DNA from: Empedobacter brevis NBRC 14943 = ATCC 43319
GTDB lineage: Bacteria > Bacteroidota > Bacteroidia > Flavobacteriales > Weeksellaceae
Length of the DNA: 64,000 bases
Direction: 5' to 3'
Assembly (NCBI RefSeq): GCF_000382425.1
Contig: NZ_KB908303.1
Coordinates: 46,951-110,950, forward strand
The notes beneath the pieces are model-generated. The model did not search any database, was not told where the DNA came from, and worked only from the letters and a program-made list of their open reading frames with translations. Below are positions 19,194 through 28,291 of the stretch, piece after piece. Each line of letters opens with the position of its first letter. Position 1 is the stretch's first letter. A program made the translations under genes and the position numbers.

Positions 19194-20036
19194 TTAATTT
19201 TTTGGAGCTTGCCCAATTAAATCCATAAACTGATCTAATTTAGGTAAGATAATAATTTGTGTACGACGGTTTTGAGATTTTCCTTCCGCTGTTGCATTAG
19301 TCGTAATTGGGTTAAATTCTCCACGACCACCAGCAGTTAAACGTTTACCATCAACACCATATTGGTTTTGTAATGCTTGTACAACAGAAGATGCACGTAA
19401 AGCAGATAAATCCCAGTTATTACGGATGTTTGGTTTAGAAATTGGCACATTATCAGTGTTTCCTTCAATCAACACATCGTAATCTCTATAATCGTTGATA
19501 ATTTTAGCAATTTTACTCAAAGTTTCTCCTGCAGCCGGTGAAATTTCATAGCTACCAGATTTGTATAGCATATTGTCAGCTAATGAAATGTAAACCACTC
19601 CTTTCAATACTTTAACATCAACATCTTTCGCTTCACTGCTCGATAAAGAACGCGTTAAGTTATTTGTTAAGACCATATTCAAACTATCTGATTTGCTTTT
19701 CGCATCAATCAAATGTTTGATGTATTTGTTAGATTCGTTGATTTCTTTTACTAACTCAGAAACATTTTTAGAACCTCCATCAATACACTTCTTAAGAGCA
19801 GCTTGTAAATCTCTTACTTGCTGTCTTTCACTTTGAACTGTGTTTTCAAATTGACCTTGGTTACTTTCATAGTTAGCTAATTTGGCCTTCGCTACAGCTA
19901 ATTCTGTTTGACATCCTTGGTTCTCAGAATAAGCAGAATTGAATTTATTTTGTAATTCATCATACTTCTTCTGACTCACACAACTAAATAAAGTTGAAGC
20001 AGCGATTACCGCTACTGGCAAAATTGAAACTTTCAT
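19194..20036 (-). CDS. OmpA-family peptidoglycan-binding lipoprotein
   Basis: The 280-residue protein has a lipoprotein-type signal (STLFSC, Cys near residue 19). A coiled-coil region (about residues 24-120, with SERQQVRDLQAALKKC) precedes the C-terminal OmpA domain (about residues 140-270). The peptidoglycan-binding signature is intact: EGNTDNVP, NWDLSALRASSVVQ, LTAGGRGEFNP and SQNRRTQIIILPK. It should anchor the outer membrane to the cell wall. Monocistronic between two terminators. Confidence 0.93.
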   Translation of the reverse strand: MKVSILPVAVIAASTLFSCVSQKKYDELQNKFNSAYSENQGCQTELAVAKAKLANYESNQGQFENTVQSERQQVRDLQAALKKCIDGGSKNVSELVKEINESNKYIKHLIDAKSKSDSLNMVLTNNLTRSLSSSEAKDVDVKVLKGVVYISLADNMLYKSGSYEISPAAGETLSKIAKIINDYRDYDVLIEGNTDNVPISKPNIRNNWDLSALRASSVVQALQNQYGVDGKRLTAGGRGEFNPITTNATAEGKSQNRRTQIIILPKLDQFMDLIGQAPKN

Positions 20037-20123
20037 AATTATTTTTTTATTTCAGTTATACGAATATATGTTATTATTTTTTATTGGAACTAATATTCCT
20101 CAAAAACCATGCTGTAAAAATAT

Positions 20124-20157
20124 AAAACTCCTACAATCATAAGGTTGTAGGAGTTTT
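20124..20157 (-). terminator. Terminator of BON-LysM gene
   Basis: A 13-bp perfect stem AAAACTCCTACAA / TTGTAGGAGTTTT with an 8-base loop follows the stop at 20184. Confidence 0.8.
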
Positions 20158-20183
20158 AACGGTATAATTTTATTTCTATTGTA

Positions 20184-20639
20184 TTAATCCTGAGGAATAT
20201 ACAAAACCTGACCCGGATAAATTTTATCTTCGTGTTTTAACATTGGTTTATTTGCTTCGAAGATTTTTGGGTATTGCATAGCGTCTCCGTATACTTCTTT
20301 TGCAATTTTAGACAAAGAATCTCCACTTTTTACTGTATACATTGTCTTAGAAATATCCGGAATTTCAATTTTTAAAGGCGTCTTTAATGTCAATTGATCT
20401 TCCACTCCTTCTACTCCGTCAATATTTCCTGCTGTAGCCAATATTTTTTGTTTCTCGTTGATATCCAACGCTTGCCCGGCTACCACAATTTTATCTCCAT
20501 CAGCAGAAAAACTTACTCCTGATAAATCAAATCCTTGTTTCGCAACCTGATCTTTTACTTTTGTTGCTTTTTCTTCTGGAGTTTCAGCTCCTCCGAAGAC
20601 TTTTTCTCCGGCATTTTTAATAAATGAAAATAATCCCAT
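20184..20639 (-). CDS. BON-LysM protein, Kbp/YgaU-like
   Basis: The 151-residue protein has an N-terminal BON domain (about residues 25-92, VKDQVAKQGFDLSGVSFSADGDKIVVAG...) and a C-terminal LysM domain (about residues 100-149, TVKSGDSLSKIAKEVYGDAMQYPKIFEANK). Length, order and absence of a signal peptide match E. coli Kbp (YgaU), a cytoplasmic potassium-binding protein. A potassium role here is inferred from that family only; LysM could alternatively bind peptidoglycan precursors. Confidence 0.9.
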   Translation of the reverse strand: MGLFSFIKNAGEKVFGGAETPEEKATKVKDQVAKQGFDLSGVSFSADGDKIVVAGQALDINEKQKILATAGNIDGVEGVEDQLTLKTPLKIEIPDISKTMYTVKSGDSLSKIAKEVYGDAMQYPKIFEANKPMLKHEDKIYPGQVLYIPQD

Positions 20640-20703
20640 AGTGAGTTGATTTTAATAATAATTTATTTGTTGATATTTAGTAAATATATAATTTCTCTAA
20701 CAA

Positions 20704-21540
20704 TTATCGTGCAATTGATGAATATTTCTTTTTTAAATTTTCGCTCATCGAACGCTGTTGTTGTATTTGACTTGTTAATTGATTAATTTTCGAATCAAGC
20801 CCTTTATCATTTTCTTCCGCTGTCTGAATTTTTCCATTCAAGGTGACAACCTGATCTTCTATTGTTCTTAACGCATTTTCGGTTTTTATCTTTTTCTTCA
20901 TCAACCCGTCTATCGCTTTTTCATCAGATTCTCTTTCCAATTGGTTCACAATCAATTCTAACTTATCTCCTAAAACTTGTTTTTTATTTTCTAATTTTAG
21001 TAACGTATTGTTATTTTTTAAATACGATTTAATTGAATTTCCTTTTTTCAATTGTACATCAGCATTTTCTTTCGCCAAGCGAATCATATTTTCATTGGCT
21101 AATTTCAATTCATTTCGAACACAGCTTTGTTTCGTTTTGATAGCCAAGTCTTGTAAAAAAGTATAAATCTTATCGAACTCCGGCGAATTACTATTAAACC
21201 CCATTCCGTTCTGATCTGTCAACGTATTAATTACCGTTGTTTTTCCGTTTTCTTCATCAACCAAACTAATCACAGATTTATAAACATCTTGCGAATTTTT
21301 GAACTTGATGTTATTCGCTTCATGTTTTTTCAGAAACCCCGAAGACCCTTCTTTATTCGACACCCAGTTTTCCCACGATTTAACAATCAAACTTTGGGAA
21401 CAGTTTTCAGTAGAAAAGGCAAACGATTTCAATTCCTGGCCGTTCATTTCATATTCAACTTCAAACAATCCTTCATCAGATTGTGCGTTCACATAAGACG
21501 ATGTTATGAAAGCTGTCATGGCTAAAAGTACTATTTTCAT
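20704..21540 (-). CDS. Exported coiled-coil protein of unknown function
   Basis: The start at 21540 (ATG) is preferred over a TTG one codon earlier; the product is 278 residues. A signal peptide (MKIVLLAMTAFITSSYVNAQ) is followed by a ~115-residue globular part with two cysteines (STENCSQSL, KQSCVRNEL). A long Lys/Glu/Gln heptad region (about residues 135-275) then predicts an extended coiled coil. No recognised domain. It lies 64 bases upstream of the BON-LysM gene on the same strand, so the two could share a transcript and an envelope task, but this is only positional. Confidence 0.7.
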   Translation of the reverse strand: MKIVLLAMTAFITSSYVNAQSDEGLFEVEYEMNGQELKSFAFSTENCSQSLIVKSWENWVSNKEGSSGFLKKHEANNIKFKNSQDVYKSVISLVDEENGKTTVINTLTDQNGMGFNSNSPEFDKIYTFLQDLAIKTKQSCVRNELKLANENMIRLAKENADVQLKKGNSIKSYLKNNNTLLKLENKKQVLGDKLELIVNQLERESDEKAIDGLMKKKIKTENALRTIEDQVVTLNGKIQTAEENDKGLDSKINQLTSQIQQQRSMSENLKKKYSSIAR

Positions 21541-21665
21541 CAAGTTTATATTTTAAAATTCAATACACAATAATTTATCCAATTTACAAAATATCAGAGT
21601 TTATGAAAAGTTGTTGTACAGATTTTTTATTATGGCTAATTTTAACCAGAAATTAATCAATCCGC

Positions 21666-22706
21666 ATGCAAACAAAAATTTTATTAATCTATACAGGAGG
21701 AACAATTGGAATGGCGAAAGATTATGGCGACCAATCCTTGAAACCTTTTAATTTTGATAATTTATTAAAACAAATTCCCGAATTGGGTCTGTTAGATTGT
21801 TCTTTTGATTACCATAGCTTCGATACACCAATTGATTCATCTGATATGAAGCCTAAATATTGGATAAACATTGCCGATACAATTCAGCAAAACTACGAAA
21901 ACTATGACGGTTTTGTTGTTCTTCACGGAACTGATACCATGGCGTATACAGCTTCTGCATTGAGTTTTATGATTGACAATTTAGAAAAACCCGTCATATT
22001 CACAGGTTCTCAATTACCAATTGGTGACCTACGTACAGATGCAAAAGAAAATTTAATTACTTCTATCCAATTGGCTTCTTTAAGAAAGAAGGATAAACCA
22101 ATTATCAAAGAAGTTTGTGTGTATTTTGAATATAAATTATTTCGAGCAAACAGAACAACGAAGATTAATGCTGAAAATTTTGATGCGTTCGAATCACCGA
22201 ATTATCCGGTAATTGGAGTTTCGGGTGTTCATTTAGAGGTAAAAGAAGATTTATTACTGAAAAATACCGTAACTGAAAAATTAGCTATTAACAAAAAGCT
22301 TAATGCTGATGTTGGCGTACTAAAAATTTTCCCGGGAATGAATCGGTCTTTTATTGAAAGTGTTCTAAAAGCTCCCAATATGAAGGCTTTTATTATTGAA
22401 GCTTTTGGAACTGGTAATATTTTTACCGATGATTGGTTTATTGAATTATTGGAAGAAGTTACAAACAAAGGAATCCATCTTATTATCAACACACAATGCG
22501 CGGGAGGAATGGTAGAACTCGGTCGCTATGCAACGAGTGATGCTTTATTAAAAATGGGTGCTATTTCCAGTTTTGATTTAACAATGGAAGCTGCCATTAC
22601 AAAAGCGATTTATTTATTGGGGCAAAATCTTTCAAAAGATGAATTTAAAGCTCAGTATGAAGCAAATTTAAAAGGAGAGCTTCGTCATCACTTTTACAAT
22701 GATTAA
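21666..22706 (+). CDS. ansA: Type I L-asparaginase
   Basis: The 346-residue protein has the first catalytic threonine in LLIYTGGTIGMAKD (near residue 13) and the second in VVLHGTDTMAYTASAL (near residue 90). FTGSQLPIGDLRTDAKENL and the C-terminal NTQCAGGMVELGRYATSDALLKMGAISSFDLT blocks follow, the pattern of cytoplasmic type I asparaginases. No signal peptide, consistent with the type I, low-affinity form that hydrolyses Asn to Asp and ammonia. Single gene with a strong terminator. Confidence 0.95.
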   Translation: MQTKILLIYTGGTIGMAKDYGDQSLKPFNFDNLLKQIPELGLLDCSFDYHSFDTPIDSSDMKPKYWINIADTIQQNYENYDGFVVLHGTDTMAYTASALSFMIDNLEKPVIFTGSQLPIGDLRTDAKENLITSIQLASLRKKDKPIIKEVCVYFEYKLFRANRTTKINAENFDAFESPNYPVIGVSGVHLEVKEDLLLKNTVTEKLAINKKLNADVGVLKIFPGMNRSFIESVLKAPNMKAFIIEAFGTGNIFTDDWFIELLEEVTNKGIHLIINTQCAGGMVELGRYATSDALLKMGAISSFDLTMEAAITKAIYLLGQNLSKDEFKAQYEANLKGELRHHFYND

Positions 22707-22722
22707 ATCAAAATAAATTTCA

Positions 22723-22757
22723 AACAAAAAATCTCTACTTAGTAGAGATTTTTTGTT
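22723..22757. terminator. Bidirectional terminator between ansA and MFS gene
   Basis: The 35-base sequence is a perfect palindrome about its centre: AACAAAAAATCTCTACT, then T, then the mirrored arm. A and T runs lie on both sides, serving the convergent genes. Confidence 0.85.
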
Positions 22758-22776
22758 GTTCTAATACACTTAACAC

Positions 22777-24183
22777 CTATTTTTTTCCTGACATAGAAGA
22801 TCCGTCAGATTCTTTTAATCTGAAAAAGATATAAGTAGATAAAATAGTCATCATTCCCATTGTCAAAAATGAATAACGAAAAGCTTGCACTTCTACTCCT
22901 TTTGTAAAAGTTTCCATTTGTCTAAAAATCCCTAAAATCAATGCAGCCACAGAGATTCCGAATGTTAACGACAATTGCTGAGTAACAGCTAACAAACTAT
23001 TCCCTTCACTGGATGTATTCTCCTCCAAATCTGCCAATGATAATGTATTCATCGCTGTGAACTGAATGGAACTAAAAAAGCCGTTTAATATCATTAATGG
23101 AATAATATAATAAATGGGAGACTTTGATTCTAAAAAATAGAACAGACAAATTATCAATCCTAAAATAATCGTGTTTCCAATTAAGGTATTTCGATAGCCA
23201 AATTTATTCACAATCGGAACAACAAATGATTTTGCAATAATATTACTCGCAGCAGAAGGAATCATAATTAAACCGGCAACTGTAGCAGTGTAACCGTAAC
23301 CAACCTGCAATAGCAAAGGAATAAGAAAAGGCATTCCTCCTATTCCTAACCGTGTAATCAGGTTTCCTACAATTCCGATTCTTAATGTTCTTATTTTAAA
23401 TAAATTCAAATCGATTAAAGGATGCTGTTTATGTTTTGCATGGTAAATGTACAAACCTATCAAAAAAGCAGAAACGATTGACAGGGCTAAAACGGTTTGT
23501 ATTCCAATTACACGAGAAGATATTAATTCCATCACCAATGTCAATACTGTTATTCCTCCACTAAAAAGAATCAACCCTCTGCTATCAAATTTAAAGACAG
23601 GATGTTTATAATCCGGTAGAGCAAAAGTGGTCATCCATAACGCTATTATTCCAAAAGGAATATTTACAATAAAAATCCAATGCCACGACAACGTTTCGAC
23701 TAAAATTCCACCAATCGTAGGCCCTAAAAGCGGTCCTATTAATCCAGGGATTGTAATAAAATTAATTACTTTTAGCAATTCACGTTTTGGATAAGCGTAC
23801 AGAATGGCCAATCGAACCACCGGAACCATCATCGAGCCTCCAATGGCCTGAACTATCCTCGAAATGACAAGAAAAGGTAAGGTTGTCGCAAAAGCACAAA
23901 GTGTCGATCCAAGTGTAAAAATTATAATCGCTGACTGAAATACTTTTTTTGTTCCGTACTTATCCGAAAGCCAGCCACTCAAAGGAATTAACAACGCAAT
24001 TGTCAGGGTATAAGCCACAATAATTGATTGTATTTCCAAAGGCGACTTTCCCAATTCTTTTGCGATTGTAGGTAAAGAGGTATTTAAAATCGTCGCGTCC
24101 AAAGCTTGCATAAAAATTGCCATCGCACCCAGCCATGGCAGATATTTCAACATTTTCGGACTTAAATTATTTAGTGAATTCAT
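22777..24183 (-). CDS. DHA2 family MFS transporter, MdtD-like
   Basis: The start at 24183 (MNSLNNLSPKMLKYLPWLG) has a purine-rich GGGAG upstream and avoids overlap with the divergent tatD; a longer frame to 24267 is rejected. The product is 468 residues with about 14 hydrophobic helices. FMQALDATILNTSLPTIAKELG, SGWLSDKYGTKKVF and PGLIGPLLGPTIGGILVETLSWHWIF closely resemble the MdtD group. It is a predicted proton-coupled exporter. Unlike the pump at 3121-7834 it has no adaptor or TolC partner, so it probably works alone. Confidence 0.88.
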   Translation of the reverse strand: MNSLNNLSPKMLKYLPWLGAMAIFMQALDATILNTSLPTIAKELGKSPLEIQSIIVAYTLTIALLIPLSGWLSDKYGTKKVFQSAIIIFTLGSTLCAFATTLPFLVISRIVQAIGGSMMVPVVRLAILYAYPKRELLKVINFITIPGLIGPLLGPTIGGILVETLSWHWIFIVNIPFGIIALWMTTFALPDYKHPVFKFDSRGLILFSGGITVLTLVMELISSRVIGIQTVLALSIVSAFLIGLYIYHAKHKQHPLIDLNLFKIRTLRIGIVGNLITRLGIGGMPFLIPLLLQVGYGYTATVAGLIMIPSAASNIIAKSFVVPIVNKFGYRNTLIGNTIILGLIICLFYFLESKSPIYYIIPLMILNGFFSSIQFTAMNTLSLADLEENTSSEGNSLLAVTQQLSLTFGISVAALILGIFRQMETFTKGVEVQAFRYSFLTMGMMTILSTYIFFRLKESDGSSMSGKK

Positions 24184-24244
24184 TCGCTGTCTCCCTGCAA
24201 ATTTTATTCCTATTTTAGCTTTTCGTGAATTGTTTGAAAAAGAG

Positions 24245-24252
24245 TAAATTTG
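24245..24252 (+). promoter_or_regulatory. -7 promoter element of tatD, very close to the ATG
   Basis: TAAATTTG matches TANNTTTG exactly and ends only four bases before the tatD ATG, which implies a leaderless or nearly leaderless transcript. Confidence 0.5.
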
Positions 24253-24256
24253 AATC

Positions 24257-24916
24257 ATGTTTCTCAATACACATACACATCATTTAACACTAAAATCGGA
24301 TGTTTTGGAACTGTACAACCAGTTTCCAAAAGCGTTAAATCATGAGGCAAAATTATTTTCAATCGGGATTCATCCTGCCTACATCAAGACCTCTTCTATA
24401 CAAGAAGAAATTGAGATCATTTTGCAGTCTCTCACACATCAAAATTGTTTAGCAATTGGTGAAATTGGTTTAGATAAATTATGCGAAACGAATTTTGCGT
24501 TACAAATCAGTGTTTTTGAGCAACAACTAAAAATTGCCGAACAGTATCGGTTTCCTGTTATTATACATTCGGTTCGGGCTTATCAGGAAATTTTACAAAT
24601 TCGAAAAAAATTAAAGCTTTCTGTTCCGTTTATTTTTCACGGGTTCAATAAAAATGAGCAATTACTCAATCAAATTATTGCACAAAATTGTTTTGCATCT
24701 TTTGGAAAAAATCTTCTTTCTAACAAAAACTTACAAATTATATTTGCAAATCTTTCGGCAGATCAATTCTTTTTGGAGAATGATGCAAGTGAAATTTCTA
24801 TTCAGGAAATTTATGCATTTGCTGCTGATTTACGAAAGATATCAATTGAAGAATTACAACTTCAACAAGCCGAAAACTGGAACACCATTTTCGGTTACGA
24901 AATTCAATTAAAATAA
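24257..24916 (+). CDS. TatD family metal-dependent hydrolase
   Basis: The 219-residue protein opens with the metal-binding NTHTHHL motif. Next come FSIGIHPAYI, LAIGEIGLDKL (Glu ligand), QLKIAEQYRFPVIIHSVRAY (His ligand) and FHGFNKN (His ligand), all typical of TatD deoxyribonuclease-type TIM barrels. At 219 residues it is shorter than the usual ~255. FLENDASEI stands where family members usually have LETDAP, so the final Asp is kept. It precedes tcdA by 11 bases, a likely two-gene operon. Confidence 0.88.
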   Translation: MFLNTHTHHLTLKSDVLELYNQFPKALNHEAKLFSIGIHPAYIKTSSIQEEIEIILQSLTHQNCLAIGEIGLDKLCETNFALQISVFEQQLKIAEQYRFPVIIHSVRAYQEILQIRKKLKLSVPFIFHGFNKNEQLLNQIIAQNCFASFGKNLLSNKNLQIIFANLSADQFFLENDASEISIQEIYAFAADLRKISIEELQLQQAENWNTIFGYEIQLK

Positions 24917-24927
24917 AATACATTTCA

Positions 24928-25650
24928 ATGGCAGTTTGGCAAGAAAGAGCTGAGTTATTATTTAAACAAGAAGGTTTAGAAAACCTAAAAAATTCGAACG
25001 TTTTAATTGTTGGTTTAGGAGGCGTTGGCTCTTTTGCAGCAGAATTTATTGCACGTGCTGGTGTAGGAAAAATGACAATTGTAGATGGAGATACGGTAGA
25101 TATTACAAATATTAACCGGCAATTACCTGCTTTACATTCAACTGTTGGACAACATAAAGTGGATGTCGTGGGAGATCGTCTGATGGACATTAATCCGGAA
25201 TTGCAATTAACGCGAATCAACGAATTTTTGAGTCCGGAACGTACACACGAAATCGTAACAACCGATTTTGATTATGTGTTAGATTGTATCGATTCTGTTA
25301 CGCCAAAAATTAATTTAATTTTGGCTGCGAAACGCAAAAAAGTAAAAGTCATCAGTAATATGGGGGCCGGCGGAAAATACCAAGCGAGTAAAGTTCAGGT
25401 TCGTGATATTAGCAAAACGGATGTTTGTCCTTTGGCTAAAAATGTTCGTAAAAGATTAAAAAAAGAAGGAATTAATAAAGGTGTAAAAGCCGTTTTCTCG
25501 ACAGAAGTTCCTGATGAATCATCTGTAAAATTAACTGATGGAAAAAATTATAAAAAGTCATTTTACGGAACTAATTCATGGATGCCAGGTTTATTTGGAT
25601 TACACGCTGCAGAAACAGTTATCCGTTACTTATTAAAAAATGATAAATAA
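24928..25650 (+). CDS. tcdA: tRNA threonylcarbamoyladenosine dehydratase
   Basis: The 240-residue ThiF/E1-like protein has the ATP-binding loop LIVGLGGVGSFAAEFIARAGVG near residue 30 and the INRQLPAL segment. DYVLDCIDSVTPKINLI follows, and the C-terminal SFYGTNSWMPGLFGLHAAETVIRYLL is characteristic of TcdA (CsdL). It catalyses ATP-dependent cyclisation of t6A37 to ct6A37 in tRNAs decoding ANN codons. It is co-oriented directly after tatD. Confidence 0.93.
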   Translation: MAVWQERAELLFKQEGLENLKNSNVLIVGLGGVGSFAAEFIARAGVGKMTIVDGDTVDITNINRQLPALHSTVGQHKVDVVGDRLMDINPELQLTRINEFLSPERTHEIVTTDFDYVLDCIDSVTPKINLILAAKRKKVKVISNMGAGGKYQASKVQVRDISKTDVCPLAKNVRKRLKKEGINKGVKAVFSTEVPDESSVKLTDGKNYKKSFYGTNSWMPGLFGLHAAETVIRYLLKNDK

Positions 25651-25709
25651 TTAAGTTCTTTCTTAAAGATTTAATTAATTTAGTTGCATATTAACAAAGA
25701 GACAAAAAA

Positions 25710-26417
25710 ATGAAAATCAATTACGATTATATCACATACGAAGATGTTTTGAGAGCACGTCAATTTATGTACGAGCAAGCGTTGGAACAGAATGCGACTA
25801 ATTCGTTGTTGAACACTGCCAGAGATTTATTTGGGAATCAAAATTTCGAGATGTGTATCAAAATTTGTGAAGGTTTATTGGATGCGAAAGATCCAAAACA
25901 ATTGTATGATGCAAAGAAATTAATTGCCTTATCTTACTATAGTTTACAAGATTTTGAAAATGCGGATAAAGCTTTTTTTGCTATCGCTGAAAACTCGGAT
26001 AATTCGGACGATTGGTTTAATGTTGTGATTTCTGCTGCATTAAATAAAAATATCGAACGCAGCCAAGAATCATTTGGAATTGCATTAGAAAAATACACCA
26101 AATTTGGTCATCAACGCAATATGCCATCTGTACAACTGATGTTGCATTACATGATTACATTGGAAACAGTAAAAGAATATGCCTTGGCATTGGAACAGTG
26201 TAAAATGTTATTGCAAGTGTATGCGAAATTGAAAAAAACAGACGAAAAATTCTTACGTTCTCGTGGGTTAGAACAAATCGAGGTCTTTTTGGAAACGGCA
26301 CAGCCTGTTTTGAAAAAAGCGAAAAAGAAAGAATTAACTGAAATCAAAAAAGAATTAGTTGAAGCCTTAGACGCAAACGGCGTAGAAAAAGTTGAAGCTT
26401 TTTTTGCTGAATTTTAA
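25710..26417 (+). CDS. TPR-like helical repeat protein, cytoplasmic
   Basis: The 235-residue protein has no signal peptide. It is almost all helical, with TPR-like pairs such as DAKKLIALSYYSLQDFENADKAFFAIAEN and LALEQCKMLLQVYAKLKK. The first residues MKINYDYITYEDVLRARQFM have no known motif. Probably a protein-protein interaction scaffold; function unrecognised. It may be read through from tcdA (59-base gap). A terminator follows. Confidence 0.7.
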   Translation: MKINYDYITYEDVLRARQFMYEQALEQNATNSLLNTARDLFGNQNFEMCIKICEGLLDAKDPKQLYDAKKLIALSYYSLQDFENADKAFFAIAENSDNSDDWFNVVISAALNKNIERSQESFGIALEKYTKFGHQRNMPSVQLMLHYMITLETVKEYALALEQCKMLLQVYAKLKKTDEKFLRSRGLEQIEVFLETAQPVLKKAKKKELTEIKKELVEALDANGVEKVEAFFAEF

Positions 26418-26442
26418 GAAAACTATCTTTATTCAATAATTT

Positions 26443-26472
26443 AATCCACTTCAAAAGAAGTGGATTTTTTGT
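26443..26472 (+). terminator. Terminator after TPR-like gene
   Basis: The stem AATCCACTTC-aaaa-GAAGTGGATT is followed by a T run, 25 bases after the stop. Confidence 0.85.
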
Positions 26473-26511
26473 TTTTAGTTATTATTGTAAATTAGTTGAA
26501 ACATGAATTGA

Positions 26512-27132
26512 ATGAAATATATTTTTACGTTATTATTTTTGAATTCTATTTTTACTTTTGGTTGTAGCTGTATGCGCTCTTCAATAAACAATTCTTTTGA
26601 TGACGCTGATGCTATATTTATTGGAAAAGTAATTGAAATAGATAAAACAAAATATGATTTCTCTTCCAACCCGGTTTATGTCTATACATTCGAAATAACA
26701 AAAGATTTCAAACGAAAATACCAAGGAAATAAATCTGAAAAATTTTATACTACTATCTATACTCCATTATCTTCTATGGTTGGAGGCTGTGGAAGTTCAT
26801 TTAGTTTAAATGAAACATATTTAATATATGGTTATCATTCAAATATTGGTACTTTAACAAGTCTATGTACAAGAACTTTAGATTTAGAATCCGTCGAAAA
26901 AAATGAGTTAGATTCCCTAGAAATAAAAAGTAATTTATTTTTTAAAAAGAAAAAAGATATTGTTGATGTCGAAATCTATGGAGCGTATTCTGATCATAAT
27001 AATGAATTATTAAACGAATACGAAAATGAAATTTTGAAACTAAAATCAATGAATAAAATTTATATTATTCTAATTAGTATTGTTTCTACTTTATTATTCA
27101 TCAGTTTATTCTTCAATTTTAGGAGCAAATGA
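26512..27132 (+). CDS. TIMP/netrin-like domain protein with C-terminal membrane anchor
   Basis: The 206-residue protein has a signal peptide ending just before CSCMRSSINNSF. DDADAIFIGKVIEIDKT follows, so the mature N-terminus would be Cys-x-Cys followed by an AD-x-I-F-x-G-K-V strand. This is the start pattern of TIMP/NTR (OB-fold) domains. More cysteines in GGCGSSF and SLCTRTLDL could form disulfides. A hydrophobic segment near the C-terminus (IYIILISIVSTLLFISLFF) should hold the domain at a membrane. A protease-inhibitor role is possible by fold only. A lipoprotein reading of the first Cys is possible but its lipobox (FTFGC) is weak. Confidence 0.6.
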   Translation: MKYIFTLLFLNSIFTFGCSCMRSSINNSFDDADAIFIGKVIEIDKTKYDFSSNPVYVYTFEITKDFKRKYQGNKSEKFYTTIYTPLSSMVGGCGSSFSLNETYLIYGYHSNIGTLTSLCTRTLDLESVEKNELDSLEIKSNLFFKKKKDIVDVEIYGAYSDHNNELLNEYENEILKLKSMNKIYIILISIVSTLLFISLFFNFRSK

Positions 27133-27217
27133 AAATCAAAATAATTTCAAATTTTTCAAAACTCAATTATTCAAAATAAATAATCTTTTTATAGCTTTAT
27201 AACTATTTAATTAACAC

Positions 27218-28240
27218 ATGAGTCACGGAAAATTAAGAGAAGATCACAATTGTCAGAATTGCGGTCATTACGTAGAAGAACATTATTGTACACATTGCGG
27301 TCAGGAAAATGTAGAAACACGACAGCCTTTTCACTTTTTATTCACTCACTTTATAGAAGATTTCGTTCATTATGATGGTAGTTTCTGGCAAACCATAAAA
27401 AAGCTGTTTTTAAAACCCGGAGAACTGACTAAAGAATACCTGAGTGGAAAAAGAAACAGTTCTGTAAATCCGGTTAAAATGTACATTTTTGTCAGTTTTG
27501 TAACATTCTTTCTGATCTCTATTTTTCCCTCAAAAAATCATGATAGCAAACCAAAAATAGCAACTACAGCCACATTTGAAAAAGAAAAAGCTGTAAACGC
27601 AATTTTAGATACTTTAAAAAATAAAGGTTTGACAAGCGAAGAACAGGATGCAAAAATAAAAACTGAATTTAATAAAAATAAAACCATCAGTTCTTTGGAT
27701 GAACTGAATGATGAAACTCTTGTCACTGTAGAAAATGAAGTCGGTAAAGAAGCTCCTGTCCTGAAACCTATCGTTACAAAATACAGAGAGTTAAAAGACA
27801 ATAATATTTCGAATGCACAATTAAATGAAGCCATTGTAGAAAAAACATTGCATATCATTCCTAAAGTTCTTTTTGTGTATATGCCATTATTTGCCTTTTT
27901 ACTATGGCTTTTTTACAATAAAAAAACATGGTGGTATTTTGATCACGGCATATTTACACTTCACTATTTTACTGTGATACTGTTGTCCATTCTAGTTATT
28001 TTCTTATTAAAGTCGCTCGCAAACTTTATAGATGTTAATGCCATCTCATCTGTTATTATACTGATTAATATATTGATTGTACTCTATATTATTGTCTATT
28101 TTTTCATTGCATTATATAAATTATATCACCAAGGTTTAATCAAAAGTGCCGTAAAAGGAATTCTATTAATTAGCATAAACACCTTTATATTTTTCTTTAT
28201 TGTCATAGCCATTTTAATTTATTCGTATATGCATATTTAA
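27218..28240 (+). CDS. DUF3667 membrane protein with N-terminal zinc ribbon
   Basis: The 340-residue protein has N-terminal CxxC pairs (NCQNCGHYVEEHYCTHCGQ) that form a likely zinc ribbon. The DUF3667 signature FIEDFVHYDGSFWQTIKKLFLKPGELTKEYLSGKR follows. There are about five membrane helices, one near residue 90 and a cluster after residue 210. A ~100-residue hydrophilic insert lies between them. The family is uncharacterised and common in Bacteroidota. It ends at a bidirectional terminator shared with carB. Confidence 0.88.
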   Translation: MSHGKLREDHNCQNCGHYVEEHYCTHCGQENVETRQPFHFLFTHFIEDFVHYDGSFWQTIKKLFLKPGELTKEYLSGKRNSSVNPVKMYIFVSFVTFFLISIFPSKNHDSKPKIATTATFEKEKAVNAILDTLKNKGLTSEEQDAKIKTEFNKNKTISSLDELNDETLVTVENEVGKEAPVLKPIVTKYRELKDNNISNAQLNEAIVEKTLHIIPKVLFVYMPLFAFLLWLFYNKKTWWYFDHGIFTLHYFTVILLSILVIFLLKSLANFIDVNAISSVIILINILIVLYIIVYFFIALYKLYHQGLIKSAVKGILLISINTFIFFFIVIAILIYSYMHI

Positions 28241-28246
28241 AAATAA

Positions 28247-28270
28247 AAAGCCTCGCAAATGCGAGGCTTT
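28247..28270. terminator. Bidirectional terminator between DUF3667 gene and carB
   Basis: The stem AAAGCCTCGCA / TGCGAGGCTTT has a minimal loop and lies between the convergent genes. Confidence 0.85.
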
Positions 28271-28291
28271 CTAATTTCTAGATTCTAACTT

